DNA from: Oenanthe sinensis
Taxonomy: Eukaryota > Streptophyta > Magnoliopsida > Apiales > Apiaceae
Length of the DNA: 64,000 nt
Assembly: GCA_028671895.1 (NCBI GenBank)
Contig: CM053794.1
Span: forward strand, 20,446,501-20,510,500
Reading direction: 5' to 3'
Made by a program: the position numbers and the translations under genes. The notes below the pieces were generated by a model. It saw only the letters and a list, made by a program, of their open reading frames with translations, had not been told where the DNA came from and did not search any database. Below, piece after piece: positions 37,301-48,907 of this stretch; position 1 is the stretch's first letter, and every line of letters starts with the position of its first letter.

Positions 37301-38440
37301 TAGTCAAATCTATCTATGGCTTGAAACAAACTCCTAGAGACTGGCACAAAAAGTTTGATGAGACTGTTTTGACTTCGAATTTTTTGGTTAATGAAAGTTA
37401 TAAGTGTGTCTACTATAAGATTAAAGGAAATGATAAAGTAATTTTGTACCTGTATGTGGATGACATACTGTTGTTTGAAACCAATATTGAGATTATTAAC
37501 GAGAAATTTTTTTTCTTGAAAAGACACTTTGAATTGAAAGATATGGGTGTGGCTAATGTGATTCTTGGTATCAAGATGACTCAGTTAGCTGATGGAATAA
37601 CCTTGTTACAATCTCTTTATATAGAGAAATCTATACTTGAGAAGTATGGTTATTAAAATTGTAGAATCACTAGTACACCATATGATTCAAAAGTTACGCT
37701 TATTAAGAATAAGTCAGGAGTTCCTGTGTCTCAATTAAGATATTCTCAGATTATTGAGAGTTTGTAATATCTTGCTAATGGTACTAGACCAGATATTATT
37801 CTGTGTCTAAGTTAGCTAGATATACAAGCTATCCAAACAAGACTCATTAGGATGCTCTTGATATAGTTCTTAGATATCTGAAAGGCACCATCTACCTTGG
37901 TTTGCATTACAGGAGGTTTCCTGGAGTGCTAGAGGGATATAGTGATGCAAGTTGGATAGCTAAGAAATCTGGTTCCAATGGAGTGACTGAATATGTGTTT
38001 ACCCTTGCTGGTGGAGCTATATCCTGGAAGTCTACAAGATAGACTATTGTAACTCGGTCTAATTTTGAGACTGAGTTGTGTGCATTAGATGCCATGGGGA
38101 TGGAGGCTGAATGGTTGCATAGACATATGTCTGTAATTCCTGTAGTAAGTTAATCGCTTCCGACTCTTGCTGTTCATTGTAATAGTCGTACAACTATCGA
38201 CAAGATAAACAGTAAGAAATATAATGTGAAAACAAAGAGACACGTCCAAGTTAGACTAAAGTCAATAAGGGGTTTGGTGTCTGACAGGATCATTGCTATT
38301 GAGTTTATTGGAACTCAAGATAACCTGGCTAATCCTTTGACTAAAGGACTTGATCATGATGTTTTCCTTAAGTTGAGGTTGGGGATGGGACTGACAACCC
38401 ATTTTGAGTCATCAACAGCGGGAACCCAATACACCTGAGA
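34327..38440 (+). pseudogene. Copia gag-pol polyprotein, interrupted
   Basis: Starts MVNETETHVVGATSYGSG at 34327; an early TAG follows near 34423. Gag core: MPDKFGGGVGFSRWQKKMKL and WKSIMWLGS (frame change). Zinc knuckle near 35155: CWS-stop-GQVGHWSKDC, where the second knuckle cysteine has become TGA. From 35210: protease WLIDIGANVHICTD (the DSG triad now DIG), LWHSRLGHLNFGALKNM, then integrase with HTDICEFGG, FITFIDDCSRYCHVYL, CLRSDRGGEYTG and TPPYTPESNG-stop. 36286-36639: integrase C-terminal part. 36652-37656: RT with KWFFKRKMNLDGSIDKYKAR, HQMDIKTTFPHGDLEEEIYM, a retained YVDD and ELKDMGVANVILGIK. RNase H (37,660-38,440) is broken but ends with TQDNLANPLTKGL. Not functional as a unit, though the RT box is intact. 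Confidence 0.9.
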
Positions 38441-38967
38441 GGAGATCCCTCGAAGTGTATTCAATGTGATAATAGCAAGTTGTGAGGATGATTTAGTAGT
38501 ACCTCTACTACATATATCTGGATACTCACGTATCTAAGTCTTTCCCCTGTAAACCTTAAGAGGTACTGTAATTGCTAGTTAGCAAGAGTTTTAAGAACTC
38601 TGAATGGGGTCAAGTCATGAGATGAGATGTTGGCAGTACATCTATGGAGATGTCCAGCTAAGCGAATGTTATTGTGAGGTCACAATTAGAGGATAAGGTT
38701 ATTCCTCGAAGCATTCAACGAACAGGATTGAGACATGACCATTAACGTCTCAAAGCCGTAGATCGGCACCATAGCATTTGACTTGTCATCGTCAATGGAG
38801 TGTGGTTACACAAAAATGGATAAAGATTCAAGGTGAAACATTCCATCTATATCTGGTAGCCATCGAAGTGGAGGACTTAGGAGGGTTCAAACCTTGACGG
38901 GTACCGACTCTGAAAAGCAAGTCATGAGTAGAACCTGATATGCATTTTGTATGGATTTGTTGGGGAT
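38441..38967 (+). other. Copia 3' untranslated region and polypurine tract
   Basis: Non-coding stretch between the end of RNase H and the 3' LTR. It ends in 'tttgttggggat' directly before the LTR start tgttagaaaa, a weak polypurine tract. Confidence 0.65.
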
Positions 38968-40009
38968 TGTTAGAAAATGGAAAGTTTAAGGCATATTTTA
39001 TATATGTTCTTGATGTAATTTCTGGAAACTAATTATTGGACGTTATTCTTTGCTATGAGGACTTAAACTTTTATGTTTGGATCTAAGCATTTTCTTAGTG
39101 GAATCCATAAAGAAATTGAGTTAAATTTGCTTACTTGAAATGGGTTATGTGGGGTTTGTCCCACATTGAATTTGTAAAGGAAAGATAATAAGTTTATATA
39201 GCATCTTATGTTAGTGTTGTTTATAACTACTAGTGTAAGTAGAATGATTATGTCACATGATGCTATTGAGTACTTTATATCTTTTAATTGAAAATTTATT
39301 TGATTTATTTATATTGATTATTTAATATTAATATTAAATATATTGAGTAAGGATTATTTTAATAATCAAACTCTCTCTATATATATTGGAATATTAATAG
39401 TACTTAATCTGAATAATATAAATAGCAAATAAAACCCATCTTGTAAAACTCTACATCCCACATCGAGTAGAATAAGAGAAGAGCAGCTCGAGATGCCTAT
39501 ATATTGAGGCGCGCACATCTAGTTGCAAAGTGCCTCTTGCTTGTACCTTGCATACAATAGAAATTGCATAGGTTATCGGGCAAATTGAGGTGTGCCTCTT
39601 TCTCCTACCTCGCATACATAGAAAGTTGCATAGGTTTTAGGGTAAACTGAGATGCTAGTCACTGTTGAGTGCTACGTATCTATGGACGAAGTACTCTGTG
39701 CTGTTTTATCCTTGAAGTGGTATTGCTGCAACTCAACACAGCGTACTGGGGCAATAATCTCTTCAAGAACAATCAAGACTTCTTGCAAGGCTTGGCGACT
39801 CAGCAGGTTTGTTGGTTCTATCAGTGTATACATAAAACTTCTGTTAGAGCTAAGTTTCTATCTTTTTTCTTGTCTTTCCAGTTACTGATTGATATATCTT
39901 ATTTCTACATTCGTGCTTTGTTTTGTTAATTGGTTTAATCAGCCTATTATTGTTAAATTATTTATATAACTGCCCCATTATTGTGTTTATTTTTTAATTA
40001 CACCCAACA
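38968..40009 (+). repeat. Copia 3' LTR
   Basis: 1042 bp from tgttagaaaatgg to 'acacccaaca'. Immediately next to it begins an opposite-strand Copia RNase H sequence with no flanking target duplication. Confidence 0.9.
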
Positions 40010-43000
40010 CCATATGCAATGTCAGGTCTTATTGCTGTTAAATAAATCAAATTCCCAACCAAGCTTCTAAATGACGTTGGATCAATATTCTTTGAATCGC
40101 CATTTTTACTCAGCTTTGTTCCAAGTGCAACATGTGTATTTACTGAATTTGCATCCTCCATTCTAAACTTTTTCATGAGATCCCTGGCATACTTTTGTTG
40201 AGAAAGAAATATACCCTCGTCATTTTGCTTTATCTCCATTCCAAGAAAGAAATGTAAAAGCCCTAAATCCGTCATTTCAAATTCTTGCATCATACTCTTT
40301 TTGAAGTCTTCAATGTCCTCTGTATTGCTCCCTGTGATTAGACCCGATAATTTTGGACACGACACGAAAATTTAGTGTTTGTGTTTGCATTTTCAGTACA
40401 CGTCACAAAAGTACATGAACACGAATGTACATGACCGAGATTTAATGTCGGTTTTGTATTTACCCTTCGAGTACACGACACGACACGAAGTAGACGATAT
40501 AAATAAATTTATAATTAAATTTTAATATTTATAATGAATATATGTATATTTATTATTAAAATAATACATGATTTTATAATATAATATGTAAATATGATAT
40601 ATATATATATATATAATATTTTATAAAAAAATTATCTTAAAATCTTTTATTTTTATTTATTATTATTATTATTATTATTTATATTTATATTCAATTTTAC
40701 ACAAAACACAACACGAGAACGACACGAAAACAAGGTACACGAACACGAAAGTACACGAATTCTAAATGGGTCGGTTTTGTGTTTGACATTTAAGTACACG
40801 AAACACGAAAGTACATGACATGAAATTACACGACACGGACGAATTGTCAGGTCTACCTGTGATGATTAAATCATCATCATATAGGGAAATAATCAAGACA
40901 TCACCTTTCTTGCTTTCTTTGATGTAAAGAGTGTGTTCAAATGGACATTTTTTGAAGCCATTATTTTTGAAATAACTATCAATGCGGTTATACCACGCTC
41001 GTGGTGCCTGTTTCAGTCCGTAGAGTGTCTTCATAAGGCGACAAACTTTATTTTCTTCTCTTTTTTTGACAAAACCATGTGGTTGATCTATGTAGACCTC
41101 TTCTTGTAGAAAACCATTTAAAAGGCTGATTTTACGTCCATTTGAAAAAACATTCCAATATTTTTGGGCAGCAAGCGCAAGTATTAATCTAATAGTTTCA
41201 AGCCGAGCTACGGGAGCAAAAACATCTTGATAATCTGTTTATAGCCTTTCACAACCAAATGTGCTTTGTGCTTTTCAATTTCTCCTTGAGCATTACGTTT
41301 AGTTTTATAGATCCATTTAACTCCGATGCTTTTCTTCCCAGCGGGAAGTTCCACCAAATCCCATGTTTGATTTTTGTTGATAACATCAATTTCTTGTTTC
41401 ATATCTAGCCTCCTTTTCACTTCTTTTTCTACATCTTCAAAAACAATTAGATCAATATCCATAAATAAAGCAAAATTTGAAAATTCTTCCTCTAACATCC
41501 TTCTAGTTTGACCATATATTTCACTTAAACTTCTTGTTTTGCGAGGAGGTGAATCAGAACCTAATGAAGATGTTGATGATGTTGGTGATGATTGTGGCAA
41601 CACTTGATTTGGATCAGGTGATGTTTCTTCTTCAATTGGCTCCAATAGAGTGTTGTCAAATAATGTGGTGCTGATTTCTTTATTATTTTGTCAATCCCAT
41701 GCCGCTTTCTCATCAAATATTACATCTCGACTGATGATAATCCTCTTAGTGATAGGATTATACAACTTGTATGCTTTTGGATTTTCACTATAGCCAATAA
41801 AGATGCACTTTTCAAATTTGTCATCAAGCTTGCCTCGCTTTTCATGTGGTATATAAGAGTAACATATGCTTCCGAAAATTCTCAGATAAGAGAAACATGG
41901 TTTACGATGACTCCAGGCCTCCTCTTCTAGGGTCATTCCTTGCACTCCTTTAATAGCAGCACGATTCAGAATATAACATGATACTGATGCAGCTTCAGCC
42001 TAGAAAAATTGAGGCAATCTTTTTGTCTTAAGCATGTTGCGCACAAGTTCCAGAATATTGTGATTTTTCCGTTCGGACACCCCATTTTGTTGAGGGCTAA
42101 ACCTCACAATTAGCTGATGTCTAATGCAATTCTCCTTTAAAAAAGTTGTGAGTTCAGTATTCATATATTCGCCACCTTGGTCTGAACGTAAAGCCTTCAA
42201 TTGATGGCCACTTTGTTTTTCAACAAGTGTTTTAAAGTTCTTGAAGACTCCAAAAACTTCATACTTTTGTTTAAGAAAATATATCCATATCTTCCTGCTA
42301 TAGTCATCGATAAAAGTGAGGAAAAATCTATTACCTCTGAGAGAATTTACAGGCATTAGACCGCATAAATCAGAGTCCACCAGTTCTAATGGTAGGGATG
42401 CTCTTGTAGCCATTCCACTTGGAAAAAGATCTCGATGGTGCTTACCAAATACGCAGCTTTCACAAACTTGATCTTGTAGATTAATGTATGGAATCCCTCT
42501 TATCATATGCTCCTGGTAGATTTTTGATAATGTGCTTAAACTCAAATGATTGTAACGAAGATGCCATAACCATGATTTATCAGTGACAATACTTGAAAAA
42601 TAGTAGAGTTTCATGATATTTTACCTTAAAGGGAACATCTTGTTTGATGTCATTTTGATTCTTACAACAAGAATATTATTCTTGTCTCTTATTTCACACT
42701 GGTCATCCCTGGAAATCACATTATGTCCTTTCTTTAGAAGTTGTCCAACATTTAAAAGGTTATGTTTCAAACCTGGAACATAGTAAACATCACGGACATA
42801 ATTCATGCCTTATTTGGTTTGAATTGGGACATCGCATCATCCTTGTACCAAGTTTTGCTTATCATCACCTGTGTTTACCTCGCACTTGACAGATTCATCA
42901 AGATTAATAAGTTTGGTTTTGTTCCCAATCATGTGGTAGCTATGTCCACTGTCTATGAACCAGATATTCTCTAGAAAGGTCACTTGCTCGTTGAACATAA

Positions 43001-43114
43001 CAAGAACATATTCTTCATTTATGGAGTTAGAATTCTCATCTAAAAAACTTGACTCTTCTCTTTCATTTTTCAACCTTGAGTAGCAGTCTTTTTTTAAATG
43101 ACCAAATTTATAAC
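40010..43114 (-). pseudogene. Opposite-strand Copia pol fragment
   Basis: From high to low coordinate: zinc-knuckle remains (KKDCYSRLKNEREESS), protease NIWFIDSGHSYHMIGN, NYVRDVYYVPGLKHNLLNVG, pre-integrase WLWHLRYNHLSLSTL, integrase with DSDLCGLMPVNSLRG, FFLTFIDDYSRKIWIYFLK, ALRSDQGGEYMN and FSPQQNGVSERKNH, then SYIPHEKRGKLDDKF. RT from about 41,500: NQTWDLVELPAGKKSIGVKW, a frameshift near 41,210, TLYGLKQAPRAWYNRI and a catalytic box reading YDDD for YVDD. A MITE (40339-40855) splits the RT. The frame then runs to RPDIAYGV, where the fragment stops at the Copia 3' LTR. It is a different family from the + strand element and has no LTRs of its own in the window. Confidence 0.9.
40339..40855. 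mobile_element. hAT-like MITE inserted in the Copia RT
   Basis: 517 bp flanked by a perfect 8-bp direct repeat cctgtgat (40331-40338 and 40856-40863). Removing the insert plus one repeat restores the RT frame (..DDDLIITGSNTEDIEDF..). The ends are inverted: left tagacccgataatt, right reverse complement tagacctgacaatt (12 of 14). Subterminal regions are full of cacgacacg and agtacacga motifs in both orientations, as in hAT elements, whose transposases bind subterminal repeats. The interior is AT-rich with an (ATT)n run near 40660. No coding capacity. Confidence 0.88.
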
Positions 43115-43384
43115 ACAGCGTAGTGGGACAATAATCTCTTCAAGAACAGTCAAGACTTCTTCCAAGACTTGGCGACTCAGCAGTTCAATTAGCTCTATCA
43201 GTGTATGCATAAACCTTCTGTTAGAACTAAGTTTTATATCTTTTCTCTTGTTTTTGCAGATTTATCTATTTTGTTTCGACCTTCGTACTTTATTTTGTTT
43301 TATTAATTAATTTAATTTGTCTGTTCTTGTTAATTATTTATATAATTACATCATTACTGTGTTTAGTTTTAATTATTCCCAACA
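43115..43384 (+). repeat. Partial third copy of the Copia LTR (3' part)
   Basis: About 270 bp matching the last part of the LTRs (34,010-34,286 and 39,735-40,009): 'cagcgtagtgg', 'caataatctcttcaagaaca', 'cttctgttagaactaag' and the terminal 'attattcccaaca'. It starts abruptly inside the LTR, directly after the opposite-strand Copia fragment. Confidence 0.88.
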
Positions 43385-44649
43385 TACACTTCACCAAATC
43401 ACAAATATTTTACGCATACAAACGGTTTCTAGTTCTCATGCATATATCCCTAAATGGGTCCCAGTTCTTTGAGTCTTTAAAATTTCTTCTGCTGATCTTA
43501 ATGTTTCAGTTTAGTGTTTTTTACGTATAACACTATTTTAATTTCTTGGTTATTTCATGAAAATAAGTTCTTATTTTGTTTGATAACAAATTGTTTTTAA
43601 CCCGAACTAAGCATCAACCTAAAAATTCTCTGGCAAGAAATTTCTATCAAATAACCTGATAGGCAGAAGCAGGAAAAAAATTAACACAAATATCTGAAAA
43701 ATTGTTACATCAGTTGGTGATATGCAAAACCGTCTTGAGATGCCCGCAATAAATCTAAATTTTCACCGCATATAGTCGCATTATTGTTTTATATGTATTT
43801 TAAAATGTTTTTTTGAATAAATGTATTTTAAAATGTTTTGATCACGTAATCCGTGTAATTATTTCATAATTTTCTTTTTAAAATTATAATATTAATAAAA
43901 TATTTTTATTTTAAAAAAATTAAAAAATTATTTTAACTATACGATCAAAATATATTTTATGTATAACTGGAGTAAAGCAGTTCACATGTTTTTTTTGTTA
44001 CGTGTAGGTAAAAGTTAGGAAAAAACTCTATTTAAAAACTATTATAAGTGAAAATAATTCTTACTAACTTTATTGATCCAATATAAATGAAAATAAAACA
44101 AATAATCAATAAAGAGGTGTTTAATAATAATGCTATAATATCTTTTTTTATATGTACATAATTCAAAATAGAAATACAAGTAAATAATCAATACAATTAA
44201 AAATATAATAACATATCTACACATGAAAAGAATTATATTATGAAAACCTATTATATAAACGATAATTTTATATAATATAAAATTAAAATAAATAATAAAT
44301 AATTGAAATTTTATTAGTATTTCAATATTTTTATAAATATGAAATATATATTAAAATAATTATATAAGTAACTAATTGTGGTTAATATTTTCACACTTAA
44401 TATTAAATAATATTAAAAATACCAAAATATGAAATAAATATTATAAAATATAATAATATGTAATTATAATAAATATATATTTTGAATATTTATAAGGTGT
44501 CTCATGCATTGCACACTCAATTAAGCTAATTTTTTAAATGACGTGTAAAAAGTGAAGCCACTATTAAAATGGGTGACCCCTATTAAGCTACTATCTGCAT
44601 ACTTGACTGGTTACACCAACTGAAAATTTCCCACCTTGCGTTGAACATT
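43385..44649. other. AT-rich spacer upstream of the + strand LRK10L gene
   Basis: No gene. Very AT-rich from 43,780 to 44,500. The inverted duplication shared with 54.6-56.3 kb begins at about 44,650. Confidence 0.5.
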
Positions 44650-46384
44650 TGTATTACAAAGTCTTCAACCCCATATTATTATATTTCCATAGGCTTAGCT
44701 TTTGCAAATCGTTGCATTTCCTCTGCCTATTACTCTTCTTTGTTTATACAACATACTACTCTTCATAAACTCAGTTGATTCTTAGCTTTTGTTGTATACA
44801 TCTCCTGCATAATGCATGCTAAATTCTTTAGACCTCACCAATATTTTTCAAACCCCATCGGTGTAATCATCTCAATCCTTTTGTTATCACTCTTTATCCC
44901 AAGGCATAATGCTAAATCTGATTCAAAACTTTACGAGGCCTGTTATAATATGACTGCAGCTCCCTGTGGCAAACCTATAAGTTGGAAGCTAGATTACCCT
45001 TTCTGGGTTGAAGGTGTTACACGTTCCGATTGTGGCCTTGAAGAATACAAGCTCAGCTGTGAAGACGAGGATCTTGTTGTAAACATTGGCTCAAATAACA
45101 AGTATCGTGTAGTTGGTATCAATCCGTCAACAAGTGTGCTAACATTAAATCATTCTAATGATATTCTCAAGTATATTTGTGATTCTAGTAATCCTCCGAT
45201 TGAATATCCAATATTTTATGACGAGCTGTATGATTACAAAAAGTACACCGAATTTCTAGACTTACTCTACCATTGTGGAGATGATATTCAAGCAACTGAG
45301 ATTGAGTCTAATTTCACTTGCCCATATGACCTTAAGAGTCACATATATCTCTTTCCTGAAATTAATTCGTTGTCGCAAGCTCAGAAAGATAAGCTTGACT
45401 CCTCCTGTTTTCACACAATACTTCCAGTTAGTATAAAGGTACTTGAGAAGGTCATCACGAACCTAATAGAGCGACGACAACTAATTTTTGACGGGAGCTT
45501 TGAGGTTCACTGTAACAATACAAACGAAAAAGTTTGCCTAGACTGTGTATCAAATGGTGGTTTGTGTTGGAGCGGCACAACTTTAACTAGTAACGACAAA
45601 TGCCTATATCAAAAATCAGGTTTGCTCAACTTTATTCTATTCTAAGTTTTATGGTAATACTGAAATATTGAAATGTGACATGTAGATTGCTTATAATCTC
45701 ACTTCAGAGATTTAATAAAAGCTTATGATCTCAATCCAGAGACTTGATAAAAGAGACACGACGGGCTCTTTCTACGAGTCTCCTGTGCTATTTGGTTTAC
45801 ACGCTATCCGTAGTTTCAAGTACTGGATATAATAACAAAGCAGCTTATAAATGGTCTATGTAGGAGCATTTCCGTGATTTATTCTATAGTTGCTGTTTAG
45901 TTGTTAAAAGCCAAAAGTAGGTGATAGAGAAGTATTGTTCCAATACAAACAATGAACCCAAAATGAGATTGCTTTGTTTTCAAATCTGGTGGATAATCAT
46001 GGGCTTACATGAACTAATCTATCAGGTTTCTTTATTCACTTCAGGTTTGTTGGGGAAATAATATTTATATATACAATACTTGTAAGTTGTATTCACTTCC
46101 TATTAATTTGGAAAACATGCTACTTACGCATTTAATACTGTGAGATATGGTAATGAAATGGTTTGAAGTAACGATGCTTGACATATGTTATATGTTTCAG
46201 TCTTTTTGTAAATGTATGCTGATTTAGCTTACCCTATTGACAGGAAGCAATCAAAAGAAGACTGGAATGATTATTGGCATAGGTAAGATGTCCTTTCCTC
46301 CGCATTTTCATCAATTAATCTAATGTAATCTGGTATTCTCCAGTTTCTTATTTATGGTAAAATTTGTAGCTTTATGCGTTTTTA
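44650..46384 (+). repeat. Inverted duplication, left arm (LRK10L ectodomain block)
   Basis: About 1.7 kb matching 54558-56345 in reverse orientation: 5' flank, ectodomain exon, 0.6-kb intron, 39-nt mini-exon and the start of the next intron up to 'tgcgttttta'. Introns are as similar as exons, so the copies separated recently or were homogenised by gene conversion. Beyond the ends the sequences diverge abruptly. Confidence 0.9.
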
Positions 46385-48643
46385 AACATTTTGTTGAGCC
46401 TAACACAAACATTTCGTTGTGTTCAACAAATTCAATAATCATTACAACAATCGACCTTGAACCAAACCCCAAGCCATCTCTTGATTCCTCAAATGTATTT
46501 TCATTCCTCTGTTTATTAATCTTTTAAGAGTTTAATTGTCTTTCACCTCAGATGGATCTCCCACACCAACTCCTTTATGAGACGTTTTTTCTAATAAATT
46601 TTCACAGCTTACCAGCAAGACAGCAACCACCTTGTTACCATAATTATTGCCTCAACGCCTAAGTGTCGTCTTAAAAACCACTAATATTTTTCTTGTAGCT
46701 CCTCCATATTCAGATTTACTTGCTTGAAAGAAATTCATCCTCAAGCCAATTTGATGCAACTTGTACCACATAAATAATAGTCCAAGATTTCTCAGCTGAA
46801 CTCTCCAGAGACTTTTTATGAAGAAAATCAATTCAGACAATCCCTATGATTTAGTATATGGTGTGATCCCAACACCATTCATATAGACAACCTGGATAAT
46901 AATAGTTACATCATGAGTTTTATCTCTATTGAGCTTTTGTGGTAGCATATGCAGCCTATTCATACAACTCAATGCCTGCAAAGTGCAAATATTTCCCGAT
47001 ATTCTTGCTGAATTTTTAGGTAGAAAGTTTCATTCTGCTGAGCTATGCCTAGCTATTGCTAGTCTGCATGTACTTTTGGTTTTAAAAAAAATGATTAAGA
47101 TGTGTTACTGGATTATTTTGAAGAAAATGGTCTTATTCTAAGATCCAACTGGCAGAACTAAACTCTCAATCCCTTCTTTTACGGAAAGATGAGCAACTGG
47201 GGGAATGTAGTATATGGTTGAATATCCATAGGAATTCTTTCCATTTGTGAGATTCGGTGATTATTCTTTCGTTAAACTTTTGATAACAGTAATTTCATAT
47301 ATCCTGGCCTATTAAACAGAACACCAGAATTTGGCACTAAAGATTGGTACGGGTAGTATGTTCTTCTCTCAACATTTTCATTACGTATATGTAGCTTGCA
47401 ACTTCTTTAATCTTGGGATATATATATGGTAAAACATGTAGCTTTAGGTGTCTTAATTTTTTTATCTGCAGCAGGTGGTGCATTAGGTGGTGCATTAGGA
47501 GGCGCAATACTTCTGCTGCTATCAGTTCTTATCATCTACTGCTACCGGAAAAAAACTAAACATGGTTCTTTTTTGTTCTCTCAAAATGTATCTTCTCATC
47601 ATAAAGATGTTGATGCCTTCTTGAAGCAATATGGATCCTCAATTCCCCAAAGATATAGGTACTCTACAATTAAAAGAATAACGAATTATTTCAAAGATGA
47701 ACTAGGTAAAGGTGGTTATGGAAATGTATATCGAGGCAGCTTACCAGATGGCCGTGATGTGGCAGTGAAGGTCTTGAATGCAACAAAAGGAAATGGAGAA
47801 GAATTCATAAATGAAGTTGCAAGCATTGGTAGGACTTCTCATGTTAATGTTGTCACCCTCCTCGGATTTTGTTACGAGGGTGAGAAGCGAGCTCTTATAT
47901 ATGAGTTTATGCCTAATGGATCTCTGGAAAAGTTCATTCATGGTACAACCCCTTTGTTGGAAGGACAACATCTTGGATGGGAAAAATTGTTCAGCATTGC
48001 AATTGGTATTGCCCGAGGACTAGAGTACCTACACCGAGGCTGTAACACTCGGATTCTCCATTTTGACATAAAGCCACACAATATTCTTCTTGACAAAGAT
48101 TTTCGCCCTAAGATATCTGATTTTGGGCATGCGAAATTATACGCCGCAAACGAAAGTGTGGTCTCGTCCTTGTTACAAGCTAGAGGAACCATTGGTTATA
48201 TTGCTCCCGAAGTTACTAGTAGAAATTTCGGACAAGTCTCCCATAAATCTGATGTCTACAGTTATGGAATGATGATTCTTGAAATGGTTGGAGGAAGAAA
48301 GAATGTTAATGCTCGAGCAGATCACACAAGTGAGATTTATTATCCACGTTGGCTATACAAGCGAATCCAATTTGGTGATGTGCTAAATTTCGCAAATGAA
48401 ATTTCCGAAGAAGAAAATGAACATGTAAGGAAGATGGTAATAGTTGGATTATGGTGCATTCAAATCTATCCATCACAAAGGCCATCGATAAGCAAGGTGA
48501 TTGAAATGTTGGAAGGGCAGACAGCGGCCTTGGAGATACCACCAAGTCCATACTTGTGTTCAGTTCCGAGTTCGCCATCAAACTCCAAAACAAAACGGGT
48601 ACTCTGCCCTCCTTCAGGAACAGAACCCACTCCATCTACGTAG
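44812..48643 (+). CDS. LRK10L2-type receptor-like kinase (chimeric)
   Basis: Exons: 44812-45619, mini-exon 46244-46282 and/or 47320-47352, and 47472-48643, all joined in phase 1 with GT-AG introns. With the first mini-exon the protein has 672 residues. A signal peptide (residues 1 to about 37) precedes a cysteine-rich GUB_WAK-type extracellular domain (CGKPISWKLDYPFW, CGLEEYKLSC) and a WAK-associated C-terminal part ending CLDCVSNGGLCWSGTTL. A glycine-rich linker (GGALGGALGGA) leads into a transmembrane segment (LLLLSVLIIYCY) and basic stop-transfer KK residues. The kinase has GKGGYGNVYRG, VAVKVL (Lys 382), LHFDIKPHNILLD (Asp 481, no preceding Arg, so non-RD) and DFGHAK. Such rust-resistance-kinase-Lr10-like proteins act at the plasma membrane in defence or stress signalling; the ligand is unknown. 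The ectodomain block is duplicated from or with the 56-kb gene. Confidence 0.9.
46244..46282 (+). other. Mini-exon 2a of the LRK10L2-type gene
   Basis: 39 nt between TTGACAG and GTAAGAT. With the split codon it encodes GSNQKKTGMIIGI. It lies within the inverted duplication, and an equivalent 39-nt exon is at 54660-54698 on the other strand. Confidence 0.75.
47320..47352 (+). other. Candidate mini-exon 2b of the LRK10L2-type gene
   Basis: 33 nt between TTAAACAG and GTAGTATG. With the split codon it encodes EHQNLALKIGT, the kind of pre-membrane segment found in LRK10L2 genes. It has the same phase (1-1) as mini-exon 2a, so either or both can be included without breaking the frame. It lies outside the duplicated block. 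Confidence 0.55.
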
Positions 48644-48677
48644 TTGGTTGTTAAGATAGATATATATGGAAGATATT

Positions 48678-48907
48678 GTGGCCATTTGGGGTTCCTTAAA
48701 CTTAAAATAAGTTACTTATTTCATATATATTTTTACATATTTTCATATTTTTTTTAAAGATAAATATTTATTTTAGAATTTTAAAACCAAATATTATCTT
48801 CAAAATAAAAAATAAGTTACTCATTTTCAGAAAAAGTACATACATACCTACTTTTTTCCGAAAATAAGGGCTTATTTCCGGAAAAAATGGGGAGCCAAAC
48901 ACCCCCC
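48678..48907. mobile_element. PIF/Harbinger-like MITE, 230-bp family, copy c
   Basis: 230 bp flanked by the 3-bp direct repeat ATT (48675-48677 and 48908-48910). Left end gtggccatttggggtt; right end reverse complement ggggggtgtttggctccc. The same interior as at 8411-8640, including 'aataagggcttatttcc'-type sequence. It begins 35 bp after the stop codon of the + strand LRK10L gene, so it is probably in the 3' UTR and may supply a hairpin to the transcript. Confidence 0.8.

Larger units (their letters stand above)
33225..40009 (+). mobile_element. Ty1/copia LTR retrotransposon, nearly complete but inactivated
   Basis: About 6.8 kb: 5' LTR 33225-34286, gag-pol about 34327-38440, 3' untranslated region, and 3' LTR 38968-40009. 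Domain order is gag, zinc knuckle, protease, integrase, RT, RNase H, the Copia order. In-frame stops interrupt gag, the zinc knuckle, the integrase end, and RNase H. No target duplication is evident (tacac before, ccata after), consistent with the rearrangement at the 3' side. The 5' end reads TA where the 3' LTR has TG. Confidence 0.9.

Noticed and set aside
47741..48635. Minus-strand and out-of-frame ORFs in the kinase exon
   Set aside because: Shadows of the LRK10L2 kinase reading frame.
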